In this document: positions 10,714 through 21,899 of the stretch, piece by piece
Numbering within the stretch: the first letter of the stretch is position 1
Layout: each line of letters opens with the position of its first letter
Assembly: GCA_013368315.1 (NCBI GenBank)
Contig: JAACJM010000281.1
Span: 1-64,000, forward strand
Reading direction: 5' to 3'
From: Tetrapyrgos nigripes
Lineage: Eukaryota; Basidiomycota; Agaricomycetes; Agaricales; Campanellaceae
DNA: 64,000 nucleotides
Made by a program: the position numbers and the translations under genes
Notes under the pieces: generated by a model
The model's database searches: none
What the model was told of the DNA's origin: nothing
Seen by the model: only the letters and a program-made list of their open reading frames with translations

Positions 10714-11339
10714 TCAAGGCAGTTGCTGTGTTGGCTGACAGCAAAGGTACATCTTTCTTCCCTTTCCACCATGCAGGGTACTGACCCTGTTTTCCTCCGC
10801 CTTCCCGAAAGCAGTTCTCAACTGTATGGCCATGACACTTGCACTTTGGATTACTGCACAGGTCTGGGTTTGCTGGTCCAGTTCCATCATCTTCTCGGTC
10901 AGCTCCTTGACCTGAGTCTGCAGCACAGTAACACAGTCCATCCCAGGTATAGGATTTGGTCCACCACCGCCCATGAGCCTCACATGTTCCTGCAATTGTC
11001 CTGAGGCGATGTTGAAAGACATGTTAGGGTCGGTGAGAAGAGTACCGACAACAGGGATCCATTCAGCAGTATGAGGGAAAGAGTTGAGGAACATGGTGAG
11101 GAATGCAGGATCATCATACTTGGCTCTGACGTCTTCCACCTGTTTATGCAGTGTTCAATATTTTGCTGCATATCCATCCTCTCCTGTCACATTCCCCTCA
11201 ATGTGTCCTCCCTCCATTGTCTAGCCAGGTGACTAACTAGGGTGTACTCCTTGTCAAGGAATGCCCATAGTTCATGTGACTTCTTCCCTGATCCAAAACC
11301 CAATGCATCTGGGTTTTTGATGTTGTCCCAGAGGGTCAA
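10714..11339 (-). pseudogene. Ty1/copia-type gag (UBN2-like) relic
   Basis: Minus-strand reading starts at 11339 with LTLWDNIKNPDALGFGSGKK, SHELWAFLDKEYTLVSHLA and QWREDTLRGM, then a stop and a frame change. It continues as EDVRAKYDDPAFLTMFLNSF and a Gln/Glu-rich segment. This order (SHELW...L-x-YT, an Ile/Gln-rich helix, then FLxSFP) is the copia gag layout. The N-terminal part is missing. The adjacent copia element does not have the missing half on its other side. Confidence 0.55.
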
Positions 11340-11353
11340 GTAAGCAACAGATT

Positions 11354-11582
11354 ACTTAGGTTATCTTAGCGAATAGTCTTAGCGAGAGTCACAAAGTGGG
11401 GGGTAAGAGCGTGCGAATGTATCTCGCTTGACTCTCAAGTATATATCATTAATCAGAGTAGTATAATAATATAAATAGTCTAAGTCTATCCGTATGATCA
11501 TTTGACTGTATGTCCGCAGTACCTGATTGATGCCGTATGCATAATAGCTTAGTAACTTGATCATTATCATTTAATTCCAACA
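11354..11582 (-). repeat. 3' LTR of copia element A
   Basis: Begins (minus strand) TGTTGGAATTAAATG at 11582, next to the polypurine tract GAAGGGGAG (11583-11591). Differs from 15856-16084 at two positions. The exact distal end is ambiguous by a few bases. Confidence 0.9.
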
Positions 11583-11589
11583 CTCCCCT

Positions 11590-14500
11590 TCAAGCGGATA
11601 TCCCTAGTAATCGGGAGAAACACTTGATCTTATCAGTGGAGAGAGCTTTCGTAAGTATATCCGCAAGTTGATCATTAGTTGACACATGTTTAACTCGTAT
11701 GTATCGTTGATGTATCCGATCAGTAAGGAAGTTTTTACGGATATTGAAATGCTTAGTTCTCTGAGTATGTTGTTCTTCAGGAGCACGTATAATTGCCAAA
11801 GTAGATGCACTATCTGAGTTGATAAGTACTGGCTCCTGTTCGGTATTTAGAATTTCTTCTATAAAACCTTTCAAATAAATAGCTTCTTGTGAGGCATGTG
11901 CGAGTGCGCAAAGTTCAGCCTCAGTAACTGATAAAGTTACCAGTGTGCCTCACTTACTTGACCAAGAAATAAGTGATTCAGCAAATTTGAATGCATAGCC
12001 CATGATTGGTTTATTGCCATACGTGGACATACCATCAGAGTCGGCAAATCCATAAGTAGAAGTAATAGTAGGGCTCCCTAGGTTGAGCCAGTAATCGCAA
12101 GTTCCTTTTAGATAAAGATAGCATTGTTTAGCTGCAGCGTAATGCTCTTCACTGATCATTAAGGTATCTTGCTAGTTGACCAGTACAATATGCAATGTCT
12201 GGCCTAGTGCAGTCAGCAACATATCGTAAACCACCGACTAGTGACATATAGTGTTTAATAGCAGCGGCGTCCCGTTGCGGTTCACTCCCAGGTCTAGGGC
12301 TAAGATTTTGCCCAGGTAGCATAGATGTACGGCGTGTATGTAATTGGTCAAAATTGTATTGTTTGAGAATATTCTCAATGTAATGTTTCTGACGGAGTTT
12401 AATAGTATGACTATTCCTTTCTCGTTGAATTTCCATACCGAGAATCCAGTGGATTTCTCCACCGTCAGTGACTTGGACGTGTCTACTAAGTGCAGTCAAG
12501 TGCAGTAGCTTTGTTGATAGTACATAAAGTAATGTCATCGACGTGACAAGATAGTATTAAAATGAGTTTATTCTCATGATATCGGTAGAATACCGCATTA
12601 TCATAAGTAGACTTCTTAAGTCCTAGTAACTTTATGAGAATATTGCATAATTTTTCATACTATCGACGACCAGCTTGTTTCAGCCCATATAGAGTCTTTC
12701 TGAGTTTAAGTACGTAGCCTTCAGGTAAGTTAGGTAGTAAATTACCCGGAGGTGAATCTGGAACCAATGATATTCGCATCAGCAGGAGGTTTGACGTATT
12801 CCCAGGTTCCTAGACTTTCTAGAGATTCTATCTCAGCTTTCATGGAATCAAACCATGCATCACGTTGTGGATGATTGCGTACATCCTTGAATGAAATTGG
12901 ATCGCCAACGTTATCAGCATAGTAAACATTGAATTCTGTTAAGAAGAAAGCAATGTTTTGTTCAACTTCATCGTAGAGTAAACCTCTGGCTTCTTGGATC
13001 CTTTTTGATCGTCTTGGGGCATCAGGTTGTTTAGTTTCGTCTTCGTCGACATCCATTGGTTCAGGTTCGTGTTCCTGAGAAGTTGGAATTTCAATTGTAT
13101 TTTCTTCTGTAGTTTCTAATGGTTCTTGATTTTTGTTTTGTAACTCCCCTTCAACTTGCGATTTGGACGTTAAGAATTGCAAGTTGCGTTCTACATTCAC
13201 TTTAGTACCAAAGTAGACATAATGGCCTTTTGAATGATCGTCAAAGCCTAACCAAACTCCACGTTTTCCTTTAGGAGTTAGTTTACTAGTTCTTGCTTCG
13301 TCATATACAATGCAAGGTGTACCAAAGCTATGTAGATTGTCTAAGTTTGCGTTAACACCGTAACGTTTAAAATAGGGAGTTTGCATTTTTAATGCAGTTT
13401 TTGGAGATCTATTAAGTATGTACATAGTATAAAGTCCTGTATGCCACCATAAACGATTAGGTAGTTTTCCAGTATGCAGATTAACACGAATACCATTCAT
13501 GATATGTTGATGTATGTTTTCAGCAACTCCATTTTGCTGAGGCGTATCATGAACTGTATAATGTGCAATTGTACCTTGTGCTTTCAAGTAGTTTTTGAAT
13601 GCACCCGAAGTAAATACGGCATCGTTGTCTGATTGTAGAATTTTAACTTTGATACCATATTGTGTAAATAGTTCAGTAGTAAATGTAACCCATTGGGTAT
13701 AGGCTTCGTCTTTTGTTTTAAGTGGAGATAATATTAACCAACGCGTACAGTCGTCGACGATGGTTAACCAGTATTTGTAGCCTTCAATAGAGGCAGTTCG
13801 TAATGGACCAAATATATCAATATGAAAATGGTCTCCGAAGTTTTCTGCTAATTCTGAAGTACGTTGTTTCGGAACAGAAAGTCTATGTATATTATTGATG
13901 ATGCAGTCTTCGCATTGAGTTTCTGTCCAATCATCAATAATGATTGTAATAATAGATTTATCTGTTTTTAGTAATGTTTTTAGATTTGTATAACTCATAT
14001 GACCAATCTGTTTGTGAAGTTCGTATAAACTTAAAGTAGCAATGTTATCACTCAATTTTTTAGTTGTGATGGAGTAAAGTTTGGCGCTCTCGTGTATAAC
14101 GCCAATGAAATTGTCCTTGTCATTACATATTGTACATAAATGATCATGAAAAGTAAAAGTATAGTCCGCTTTTTGTGAAATACTGATTAAAGTAAACAGA
14201 AGTTTTGAGTTATAGTATACATTTTTAAGAGTGATCGATGAAGACTCACCATTGTCCTTCCTAATTTCTACCCGCATATCGCCTGCTAATCGAAGATCTA
14301 GATGCTCTGAATTGGCAACAGTTAAAGTTATGGCAGGTGTAGTATGAACGTTAAAAAGTAAGTTAAGATACGGTGTACAGTGTATAGTAGCACCAGAATC
14401 AATGATATGCGTATGATCTTGGTCAGAGATCGCGGTAAAAGCAGGTAGGGAAATATGATGACTCACTGGAGTCTCTGAGTCTTCCATCTCAACGTCGCCC

Positions 14501-15570
14501 AAAGAAATTGACTGTACCCAGTCCAATTGCGAAGTTGACGTAGTCGCAATTTGAGAAGAAGAAGACGCAGGCATGGAGATGGCAACTGATGCATTCTCCT
14601 TGGTCTTGCCTTTGTTGGATTCTTTAGTAATCCCTTTCTTCTTCATAGCTTCTTTGGACTTTTCAGTCCAAGGTTCTGGGCATGTCTGGGTCGTATGACC
14701 CATCTTGTTGCAGTTGAAGCACTTCCGATCGTTAGCGCGTTCCCCTTTTGACTTGTCCGATCGTTGAGCACTGCCTTGACTAGTGCTACTGGACTTCTTG
14801 TCGGACTTCTTCAAAGGATACGTTCGAGCATTGCTCAAACGATAGTTAGTGAATTCCTTCTTTAGCCGCGCAATGAGGTCAACAGCTCTGTATATGGGTT
14901 TCTCCCCTTCAGCTGCAGTAGTGGCATCCCATGTAGCTGCAGCTGTATCCACAGTTGCTTCGTAAGAACTGCGAACAAAGTGATAGTGTGGAGGAATAAT
15001 CCCCACTAGAGCTGAGTAAAAGACTTGATCTGAGACATCTATGTCTCTCTTCTTGATAGAAGCCCACAGATCCTGAGCTTCGTCGAGGAGCTTATCAAAC
15101 TCCCAGACTGGTTTACGTAAGTTGAAGAGTTTCCACAGCTCGTTAGACTCTTGAACTGTGGATGAAGGGTCGAAACGTTGCTTGAGCTTCTTGATAAGCT
15201 CTATCGCATCCGACTCTTCGATGTAGTGGATCATGATTTTATCATCAATCTTGCCTGTAATAGCGTTAAAACAGGCTAGTTTGACAGTATTACCAGGATG
15301 TAACCCGGAACTTTTAAAGTGTTGGTGACGAATCACCCGTAAAGCGTTATTAACGCAGAAGTACCACATCTTCCAATTCTCACTGCCAGTAAGAACTGTC
15401 AGGGAATCAAAAGCTTTGTTGATGTCGCTGAGCAGCATCACGTAGTTGGGGTTTGTGTTTTCAGGCATAGATAATGCAACCGACGAAGTAGAGGTAGATG
15501 GAGGAGATGATGATGGAGTAGGGACAGTATCCCGGACATCAGTCCTAGTATTTTCGCCAGCATCAGACAT
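11590..15570 (-). pseudogene. Copia A gag-pol polyprotein, broken in RT
   Basis: An open frame of 942 codons from ATG 15570 covers gag, the CCHC knuckle CFNCNKMGHTTQTC, protease (IIDSGATIHCTP), the pre-integrase region (LHKQIGHMSY) and integrase (DIFGP, LQSDNDAVF, QQNGVAEN: D, D, E present). It enters RT (DAWFDSMKAEIESL, ANIIGSRF). There the RT fingers/palm segment with the first catalytic Asp is deleted. Sequence resumes with PEGYVLKLRKTLYGLKQAG and CHVDDITLC. The C-terminal RT and RNase H lie in further frames (HWILGMEIQRE, YGFADSDG, DQLADILTKAL) to a stop near 11590. With the RT core missing it cannot make a working enzyme. Confidence 0.92.
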
Positions 15571-15836
15571 AATGGGATCAAGTGGGAATGGAAGAGGGTT
15601 TTGGATGAGAGGATCAGGTGGTTGTGCTTGCGAAGTAGATGATACGGGCGGAGTAGGAGTTTGGGTACCAGAGGGGTGTGCACTAGAGTGGCGACTGGTA
15701 GTAGGAAGTGGGATATTTGGGACTGATCCTTGAGATCAAGTTTGTCGACTAGTCATATACTAGTCCAGGAACAGAGTACGAGTAGAGAGTAAAGCAGAGT
15801 AGAACAAGTGTTTATCGGAGTTATAGCAAGCTAGTC

Positions 15837-15849
15837 GGGGCCCATAACC
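15837..15849 (-). other. Primer-binding site of copia A (half-tRNA iMet type)
   Basis: Minus strand reads GGTTATGGGCCCC just after the 5' LTR. It is complementary to the anticodon stem-loop of initiator tRNA-Met (GGGCCCAUAACC), the site used by Drosophila copia-like elements that prime with a tRNA fragment. Confidence 0.8.
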
Positions 15850-15855
15850 TATTAG

Positions 15856-16084
15856 ACTTAGGTTATCTTAGCGAATAGTCTTAGCGAGAGTCACAAAGTG
15901 GGGGGTAAGAGCGTGCGAACGTATCTCGCTTGACTCTCAAGTATATATCATTAATCAGAGTAGTATAATAATATAAATAGTCTAAGTATATCCGTATGAT
16001 CATTTGACTGTATGTCCGCAGTACCTGATTGATGCCGTATGCATAATAGCTTAGTAACTTGATCATTATCATTTAATTCCAACA
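15856..16084 (-). repeat. 5' LTR of copia element A
   Basis: Same 229-bp sequence as 11354-11582 with two substitutions. It begins TGTTGG on the minus strand at 16084. Confidence 0.9.
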
Positions 16085-16088
16085 CCCT

Positions 16089-16194
16089 GCCTGAACCCGA
16101 AAATAGAGCACTTGTCATCACACATATTTAGAGGTGTGTCCCTAGGCCAAGCTTCACTCGGTCAGGGAACTCAACGAGGAACCGTGACTCAGGA
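16089..16194. repeat. Dispersed repeat R, copy 1 (carries a LINE insertion at its end)
   Basis: Starts GCCTGAACCCGAAAATAGAG and ends CCGTGACTCAGGA. It is closely similar to 25481-25575. In copy 2 the next bases are TGGTTCATAGAAAGACATAG. Here a 0.48-kb LINE 3' fragment separates the same two sequences. Confidence 0.8.
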
Positions 16195-16674
16195 CTGGGG
16201 TAAGGGGCCACTGCTTCGCATGGCAAGTTACAAGGCCCCAGCAGCAAGAATCACTTTCATATAATACGTTATATCTTCCATGTAGAGCCTAGGTAAGAGA
16301 AAACACATAGTATTGAGTAAACCTGTACGTCGGCTCTTCTACTGGGCACTGATGATAAGTCAGGAGGAGTCTGAGGAATGGATGCGACAGTTGCAGACCG
16401 AGAGAGGTACTTGACGCAGTGATGATGTATCGACGTCAAACGGTCTTTGGACCCAGTCCAGACTGAGTCTAGACATTTCAGTTGTCAGGAAGGATAGAGA
16501 CTGGCCCTAAGGGCCTCGCGTTACTCCGATGATGCCATGAATGATGTCATGGGTCTCCACGATTCCAGATGAGCGCTTGATGAGCGCCAACGAACAGGGG
16601 TGGGAATTTGAACCTGTGGAAAAGATCTGGGAGGTCGCTACGACATAAATTAACTCAGCCTAAAGGCCTCGTAA
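16195..16674 (+). mobile_element. 5'-truncated Tad1-like LINE insertion (3' end only)
   Basis: Begins with CCACTGCTTCGCATGGCAA-type sequence matching the end of the LINE ORF2 at 58068-58087. It ends TTAACTCAGCCTAAAGGCC, the counterpart of the LINE 3' end at 58450-58470. The middle is more diverged, so it belongs to a related subfamily. Repeat R at 25575 is the unoccupied site. Confidence 0.65.
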
Positions 16675-16763
16675 ATGGTTCATAGAAAGACATAGAATTT
16701 GTATTCACAGCGAGACCACGCCCGGCATCTGAGGAACATTTCTACCGTATATGAGAAATAAGT

Positions 16764-17284
16764 CACGGACTGTCAAGAACAGGTTCAGATAGGGACTGGA
16801 TGCCTCTCAGGCCACCACACAGGAACCAAAGACGAAGCAATAAGGCAAATAGATGGTATAGATGAGTAAGCCAGTACTGGGCCAGAGTCTACATAGTACT
16901 GAGGACAATGCTGAGCAGTATGGATCAGAGGGACAGAAGTGGACAGACTGAGGAACTATCTACAAAGCCCTGGAGTATATATACAAAAGTGCGAAGGAGA
17001 ACAAGATTAGATCAGCAGGTACTGATGGAAACAATCAAGGAATGATAATCAGGTATCTAAGTGATGTCAATATGTGTAACAGGTACAGATATGATCTGTC
17101 AATCAGAGAAATGATGCATCAAAGAAGATGGAAGCCATAGGTACAAGGAACATGATCTAGAACCAAAGAAGCGAAGAATGATGGAAGGGAGAAGAATGAT
17201 GGAAGGGAGAAGAATGATGAAAGGAGAACAAGGAACAGGGTCTAGAAGCGAAGGCATGAAGGGATTCATGACACGGACCACATT
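16764..17284. other. Copy-A-specific insertion, no gene recognised
   Basis: Absent from copy B, where flanking sequences meet near 58866. Purine-rich; contains three tandem AGAATGATGGAAGGGAGA-type units at about 17174-17228. No TIRs or target duplication seen. Confidence 0.6.
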
Positions 17285-18276
17285 CACAGACCACATTCCA
17301 GTATAACAATATGCCTGAGACAGCTCCGCTCATCTACTATGTCCTGAATATTCAAGCTCTCCAAGCCCAACTTATCGATCTGCACGAATTCCACGCAGTC
17401 AGCTTTTACTGCTACGAGTCGTGACCTCCGTGTATTACCATAAACTTGCCGTCACCTATTCACCAAAGATGCTAGATGGAGACTTGGCCTGGACTTTTGG
17501 AAGCCCTCTATAAACAGGTATCAGATATTAGCCTCGTTGAACTTAGTGGACATTAGGTATGTTTAGTGATTCCGTGTTTCTCGCCTCCCAAGATAATACT
17601 GCTGAAGGAAGTCAAACAAACTGATGTACATAGGAAGAAAGAGACGCAGATTCTGATACATGAAAAGACGCGCCATGCAAATTAATTTGCAGTGAGTCAA
17701 GGATGCTGAGACAACACATCAACCCCGTTGCAAAGGCTTTGCAGAACTCAAGTCGACGCAAGCTTCGGCTCAAAGGCAGAGACAAGTAAAACAAATATAG
17801 AAAGAGAAGCGGAACGAAAAAGACGCCAGGGAAAGCGGGATGCATACTCCAGTCTCTATCCCTATCCCCAGGGTTTACTGCCCCTAGTAGCAACACCAGC
17901 GTCAGCACTATTTCTATTTCTGTTCCTATTTCTGTCATCGCCCAGACCAATGGGAATAGAAGCCCATTCCTGTACTCCGAGCACTCATATGCAATATCCA
18001 ATTACCCATCATCCAACGCTCAACGCTATAACCCACTAGCTTCACACATACAACCATGGGATAAGGACAGAACGAGAAAAAAGAAACAAAACATAAGTAG
18101 GAAGGAGAATAAGCAACAAGGGGGGAAAAGGAAGTAAACAAAAAGAGAAGAAAGAAAAAAGAAGAACCGGGAAGTATAAAACTGACAAATGAACAGTAAG
18201 AGTAGAGGCAGAAGCAGAAGCTGCACCACCGTATGCGACCATCTAGCACTCTATAGTCACCAACAGCAGTGAAACC
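17285..18276. other. Duplicated region with no clear gene (copy A)
   Basis: Matches about 58866-59850. Short frames and low-complexity A-rich stretches. Part may be the decayed C-lobe of the kinase relic that follows on the minus strand (open frame - 17612-18001), but I see no diagnostic motif here. Confidence 0.4.
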
Positions 18277-18930
18277 ACGGGTATAAACACTCGTCCCCGC
18301 AAACGTATTCGTATAAATGAATACCAACTCGCCATTGACACCAAAGTCACATAGTTTGATGTGCCTATAACGGAAAACGACGAGTTGGAGGTTTCGATGT
18401 CTTTTTCGTGATTTATTTTTTTGTGAAATGTAAGGGGGGGAGGGAAAGGGAGAGCAAGGAGGGGGGGAAGGGGGGGGGACAGTTAAGGGGATGGAGGGCA
18501 GAGCAATGCGCAAAGAGAGAGGAAAACAAAGAACAGTAGTTAGTGACAATGTCAACAGCAACGAGAGAGGGGGGAAAAAGACACTGAAAACAGGAAATGT
18601 GAAAGTAAGAATGAAAGAATGAAAGAAAATTAGCCGTAGTTAAGGTGCAAGACAGGAGAGGGAAATGGTAGAAGGATGCTAAACCGTGGAAAAGGCAGAA
18701 GAAACCAAAAACCTTAGAAGTCATGCAAGATGAGACCCACCTAAATCCAATCCATACACATACATATATTCAGCTCTTGCAGGTATGCTCCGTAGGACGC
18801 AATGGTCCAGTTTCCATTGCTGATGTTATTCTTGCAATGCAAGTATGAAGTAGAGACTATTTTACTATGAGCTATGTACCATCTCACATCTCGTTTTAAG
18901 TTTACCCTATTCTTTTCCCCAATCCAGGAC
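18277..18930 (-). pseudogene. MAP-kinase-kinase-like protein kinase relic A2
   Basis: Minus strand reads SYGAYLQELNICMCMDWI at about 18806-18750, the hinge-region pattern of MAPKKs (YGAYL...MCMEFM). After an A/G-rich spacer comes HIKLCDFGVNGELV followed by NTFAGTSVYT at 18372-18277. That is the DFG activation segment (family pattern CDFGVSGxL...TFVGTxxYM). The catalytic-loop HRD motif and a continuous frame are lost. The equivalent block in copy B retains a GDGNG glycine-loop-like motif that copy A has lost by deletion. Relic of a second, tandem kinase unit. Confidence 0.6.
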
Positions 18931-19489
18931 TAGGCGTATGGGAGGATTGAAGAGAAATAGACATAGACGTAAAGAAATCACAAAGCAAAGAAAAGGAAAG
19001 AAGAAAAAACAATAGAATAAAAACAGAACTTTGTGCGGAAGACAGAAAAGCATCGGGACCGTCCGTGGCTGACAAAAACTAGCAGAAGCATTAACATCGA
19101 CAATATTACTGCCGACATCAGCGCCGGCAGTATCATCACCATAGTCGACACTGGAACCAGACCCGAAGCTATGCTGAGCATTTGGTAACCAAGCTCCAAA
19201 ACCCAACACTAATACTCGCATCTTCAGCTCGTGAACCCAACCTCCCTTCACCCTTCTTTTACCCTCCTTCGCTACTTTGACACCCAATGCCTGACCCCCG
19301 CCCCCCCTTTCAACAAAGAAAAGAAGAAAGAAAGAAAAGTACACCACTTAAACCCCAAACCCCACCCTTCGCAACAAAGACGAACCTCGAAAAGCAATTG
19401 AAACTCGAACTCACACCTGAAACCAGACCGACCCCACCCTTCACAAAAACCCCAAACCACGCCCCCCGAAACTCCAAGAGGAAGGAAAA

Positions 19490-20371
19490 CGAAAACTCGC
19501 GTTGATACAAACACTCTTCCCCCCAAACATATTCACGAAAACTGTTCACTAGCTTCTCCGCTGACACCAGGGTTGCATGGTGCAATGTCTTCGGAGAAGG
19601 AGAGGATGTTGGAGGGGGCACGGCAGGCAAAGCAGCGCGCAAAGAGAGAAGAAAAAGAAAGAACAGTAGTTAGCGACGACGTCAACGGCAACGAGAGAGC
19701 GGGGGGGAAAGCCATGGAAAACAGAAACAATAAATTGAGAACCAAAGAGAATTAGCTTGGAATTAGCCGTAGTCATAGCCATGGCTGTGTACATAGACAT
19801 AGACGTAAAGCCAAGGAAACTCACCGTGATGCCTCCGAGACACTCTGCGCAATCCCCCTCACCATGTTGATCGGGGTATGCCCTCGGAGCGGGGAGGTGG
19901 ATTCATAGAGTCGAAGGAGTCTGGTTATAAATAAGCCAGTCAGCATTGAAACCGTAAAACGAAAACACGAAAACACAAGACATCAACGGTGACATCAAAG
20001 GAACAAGAGGGGAGGGAGAAATGCGAGAAAGACATGAAACGGCGCAAATGGCGGAAGAAAGCAAAAACCTGGAAACCGTGCGAGAAGAGACACCCACCTC
20101 AATCCCACTCCATGCATATAAATATGTTCGGCTCTTGCAGATATGCTCCGCAAGACTGCGCCATTAACTTTGGTTTTGGAGTGCTTTGTGCATATATGAA
20201 AAATGCGGAGTTCTCGGCGGAGTTGTTTGCAAATTTGAAGTTTTGCATTTCCGAGGACAATCCGTTTGAGAGCGGGAAGGGGAAGGAGATAATGAGGAGG
20301 TGGGGAGTGATAGGGGAGAGGTTGAGAGGAAGGGTGGACAGAGATAAGGGTACGAGGGTCAGTATTTGCAT
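19490..20371 (-). pseudogene. MAP-kinase-kinase-like protein kinase relic A1
   Basis: Minus strand reads KRIVLGNAKLQICKQLRREL then RIFHIC at about 20290-20205, resembling the MAPKK beta3/alphaC pattern (KKxVxxDAKxxxRKQxxREL). A frame change leads to CGAYLQEPNIFICMEWD at 20160-20105. Farther on, GVSGE, KLVNSF and NMFGG lie in three frames at 19590-19500, matching the activation segment of relic A2. Frameshifts at each step make it a pseudogene. The spacing (about 1.36 kb) to the equivalent motif in A2 indicates an old tandem duplication. Confidence 0.55.
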
Positions 20372-20432
20372 TTACACTAGAGGAGGAAAGGACAAGCGAA
20401 GAAAGGAAGAAAGAAGGCGAGACAAAGAAACG

Positions 20433-20436
<4 letters not shown>

Positions 20437-20484
<48 letters not shown>
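20437..20484. repeat. (GAAAAC)8 hexanucleotide microsatellite
   Basis: Eight perfect GAAAAC units preceded by a CGAAAC unit. The orthologous position in copy B (about 62070) has only two, so the tract differs between duplicates. Confidence 0.95.
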
Positions 20485-20487
<3 letters not shown>

Positions 20488-20799
20488 CAACGCCAAAGGG
20501 TCCCGCTGATACTGACAATGCCAGCATGACTCGGACAAGACACCAATATCCCACTCCCAAGCCGGACCCCCCGACCTCAACGACAACTGTGACCGGTCAG
20601 CCGGTCACCCCCCATAACACCAGCAAGATACCGAAAGACATTTCCAACCCCAAGCCCCCAACCTGTAGCCCCAGTGTTCCAACAATGCAATACCCACAAA
20701 TCCAACACGGCCCGGCCACCTACTCCCAACTGGACAACGACCCAAGCCCAGCTTGCCACTTCCAACCTCCTCCACTCCTCAACCAGCCATAAACACTCA

Positions 20800-21310
20800 A
20801 AATCACTCGTCGATGAAAAAAGAATACAAGAAGATAAACACCCACCTTCTTGGCCAACGCCATGTCCATCTCTATAGGTTTCACCATCTCCTCCGTGGTT
20901 TGCATAGGTCGTTAGGATTGTTGGGGTGAGGTGGGTCTGGTCTACACAGAGGTGAGGGGGCAGGTATGAAAAGTGAGAGAGAGAAAGGGGACAGGGAACA
21001 AGGTAGCGGGGCAGAGCAAGAGATGCAACATTATATGAAGCGTACCAGAGAAAAGAGAAAAGAGACATGTCAGCGTAACATGAAAAAATGATGAGAAGGA
21101 GTCAAGGCGTACCTTCTTTGTGCTGAAGAGCACTCTTTGGGAGGAACTTGTTGAGGGAGAAGTCGTTGGTGAGGAAGCGCATGTGATGGGTATTCGGACT
21201 GTACGCGTCCTCGGAACCCAACGCCTTGTAGTACGTTTTCGTCTTCTTGAAAGACGGTTTGGGGACTTTTCCTGAGGAGGCGGTCTCTGTCCCATAATCT
21301 TCCAATAAAT
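20800..21310 (-). pseudogene. Unidentified spliced gene remnant (copy A)
   Basis: Minus-strand exon-like stretch from 21305 with FLTNDFSLNKFLPKSALQ, ended by a donor-like GGTACG near 21108. A second piece, TTEEMVKPIEMDMALAKK, is followed by a GTGGGT donor near 20850. In copy B the first stretch is mostly deleted (62650-62670) but 100 bp lost from copy A is kept (62738-62850). It could be the N-terminal region of relic A1. I do not recognise the family. Confidence 0.35.
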
Positions 21311-21899
21311 AATGCGGAAAGGAATTCTATTAGCGTTGGCGTTGTCGCAAGGATTGGGAGGAAGAGGTAGTAACGGCGTGTATGTAATCGTAGACGTGGT
21401 GGGTAGGGATGGATTGGTGGCTGTGCAAGTTCGTCACTGATGAGAGTGGCAGTCAAAAGCACGCCTGAATGCACCTTAGACCACCCAGTCTCACGTCCCA
21501 AGCCCCGATCCCGGAAACACATTGAAGTCGCCAAAAAGTCGCTTGGGGCGTACTGACTCCGAGTACGTTTCACTACATGTTTAAGCAGACTTCTGCGCAG
21601 GAAACCTCTAGAAAGCGAGTCTTAGCGAAGCAATTTGTAACGTGTGAGAAGGGCTCATTTGAGACTTACTATAGCATGTACACATGCAGATGGTAATACC
21701 GTTATAAATAACATTTTATTGATCACAAGTGGACGTACTTAACAAAGCAAAGTGCTACGTTGTAGAGATTTCACCATTTTACTAACCATGAAACTTCAAA
21801 AGAGTAAGTATAGAATGACTGGATCAGCTATATATGACTCGGAGGGCAATACTAACATGAGAATTCTGGTTACTAAAGATACGCATTTACTCAGCAACT

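Larger units (their letters stand above)
11340..16084 (-). mobile_element. Ty1/copia LTR retrotransposon A (defective)
   Basis: Two LTRs in the same orientation (11354-11582 and 15856-16084) flank a primer site, gag-pol and a polypurine tract, all in minus-strand order. The LTR pair differs at 2 of 229 aligned positions, so the insertion is young. Flanking bases (CCCTG on the right, no match on the left) show no target duplication, so one flank has probably been rearranged. Confidence 0.92.

Noticed and set aside
11340..16089. CCCTG as a target-site duplication of copia A
   Set aside because: Present only on the right flank; the left flank has no matching 5-mer at the LTR end.
17935..18724. 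Phe/Ser/Pro-rich minus-strand frames resembling secreted or membrane proteins
   Set aside because: Low-complexity AG/CT tracts; the only informative part is the embedded CDFG...TFAGTS kinase segment.
19989..20792. Plus-strand 267-codon frame with long Lys-Arg repeats
   Set aside because: The KR run is only the GAAAAC microsatellite translated, and the region on the other strand carries kinase motifs; copy B breaks the frame.
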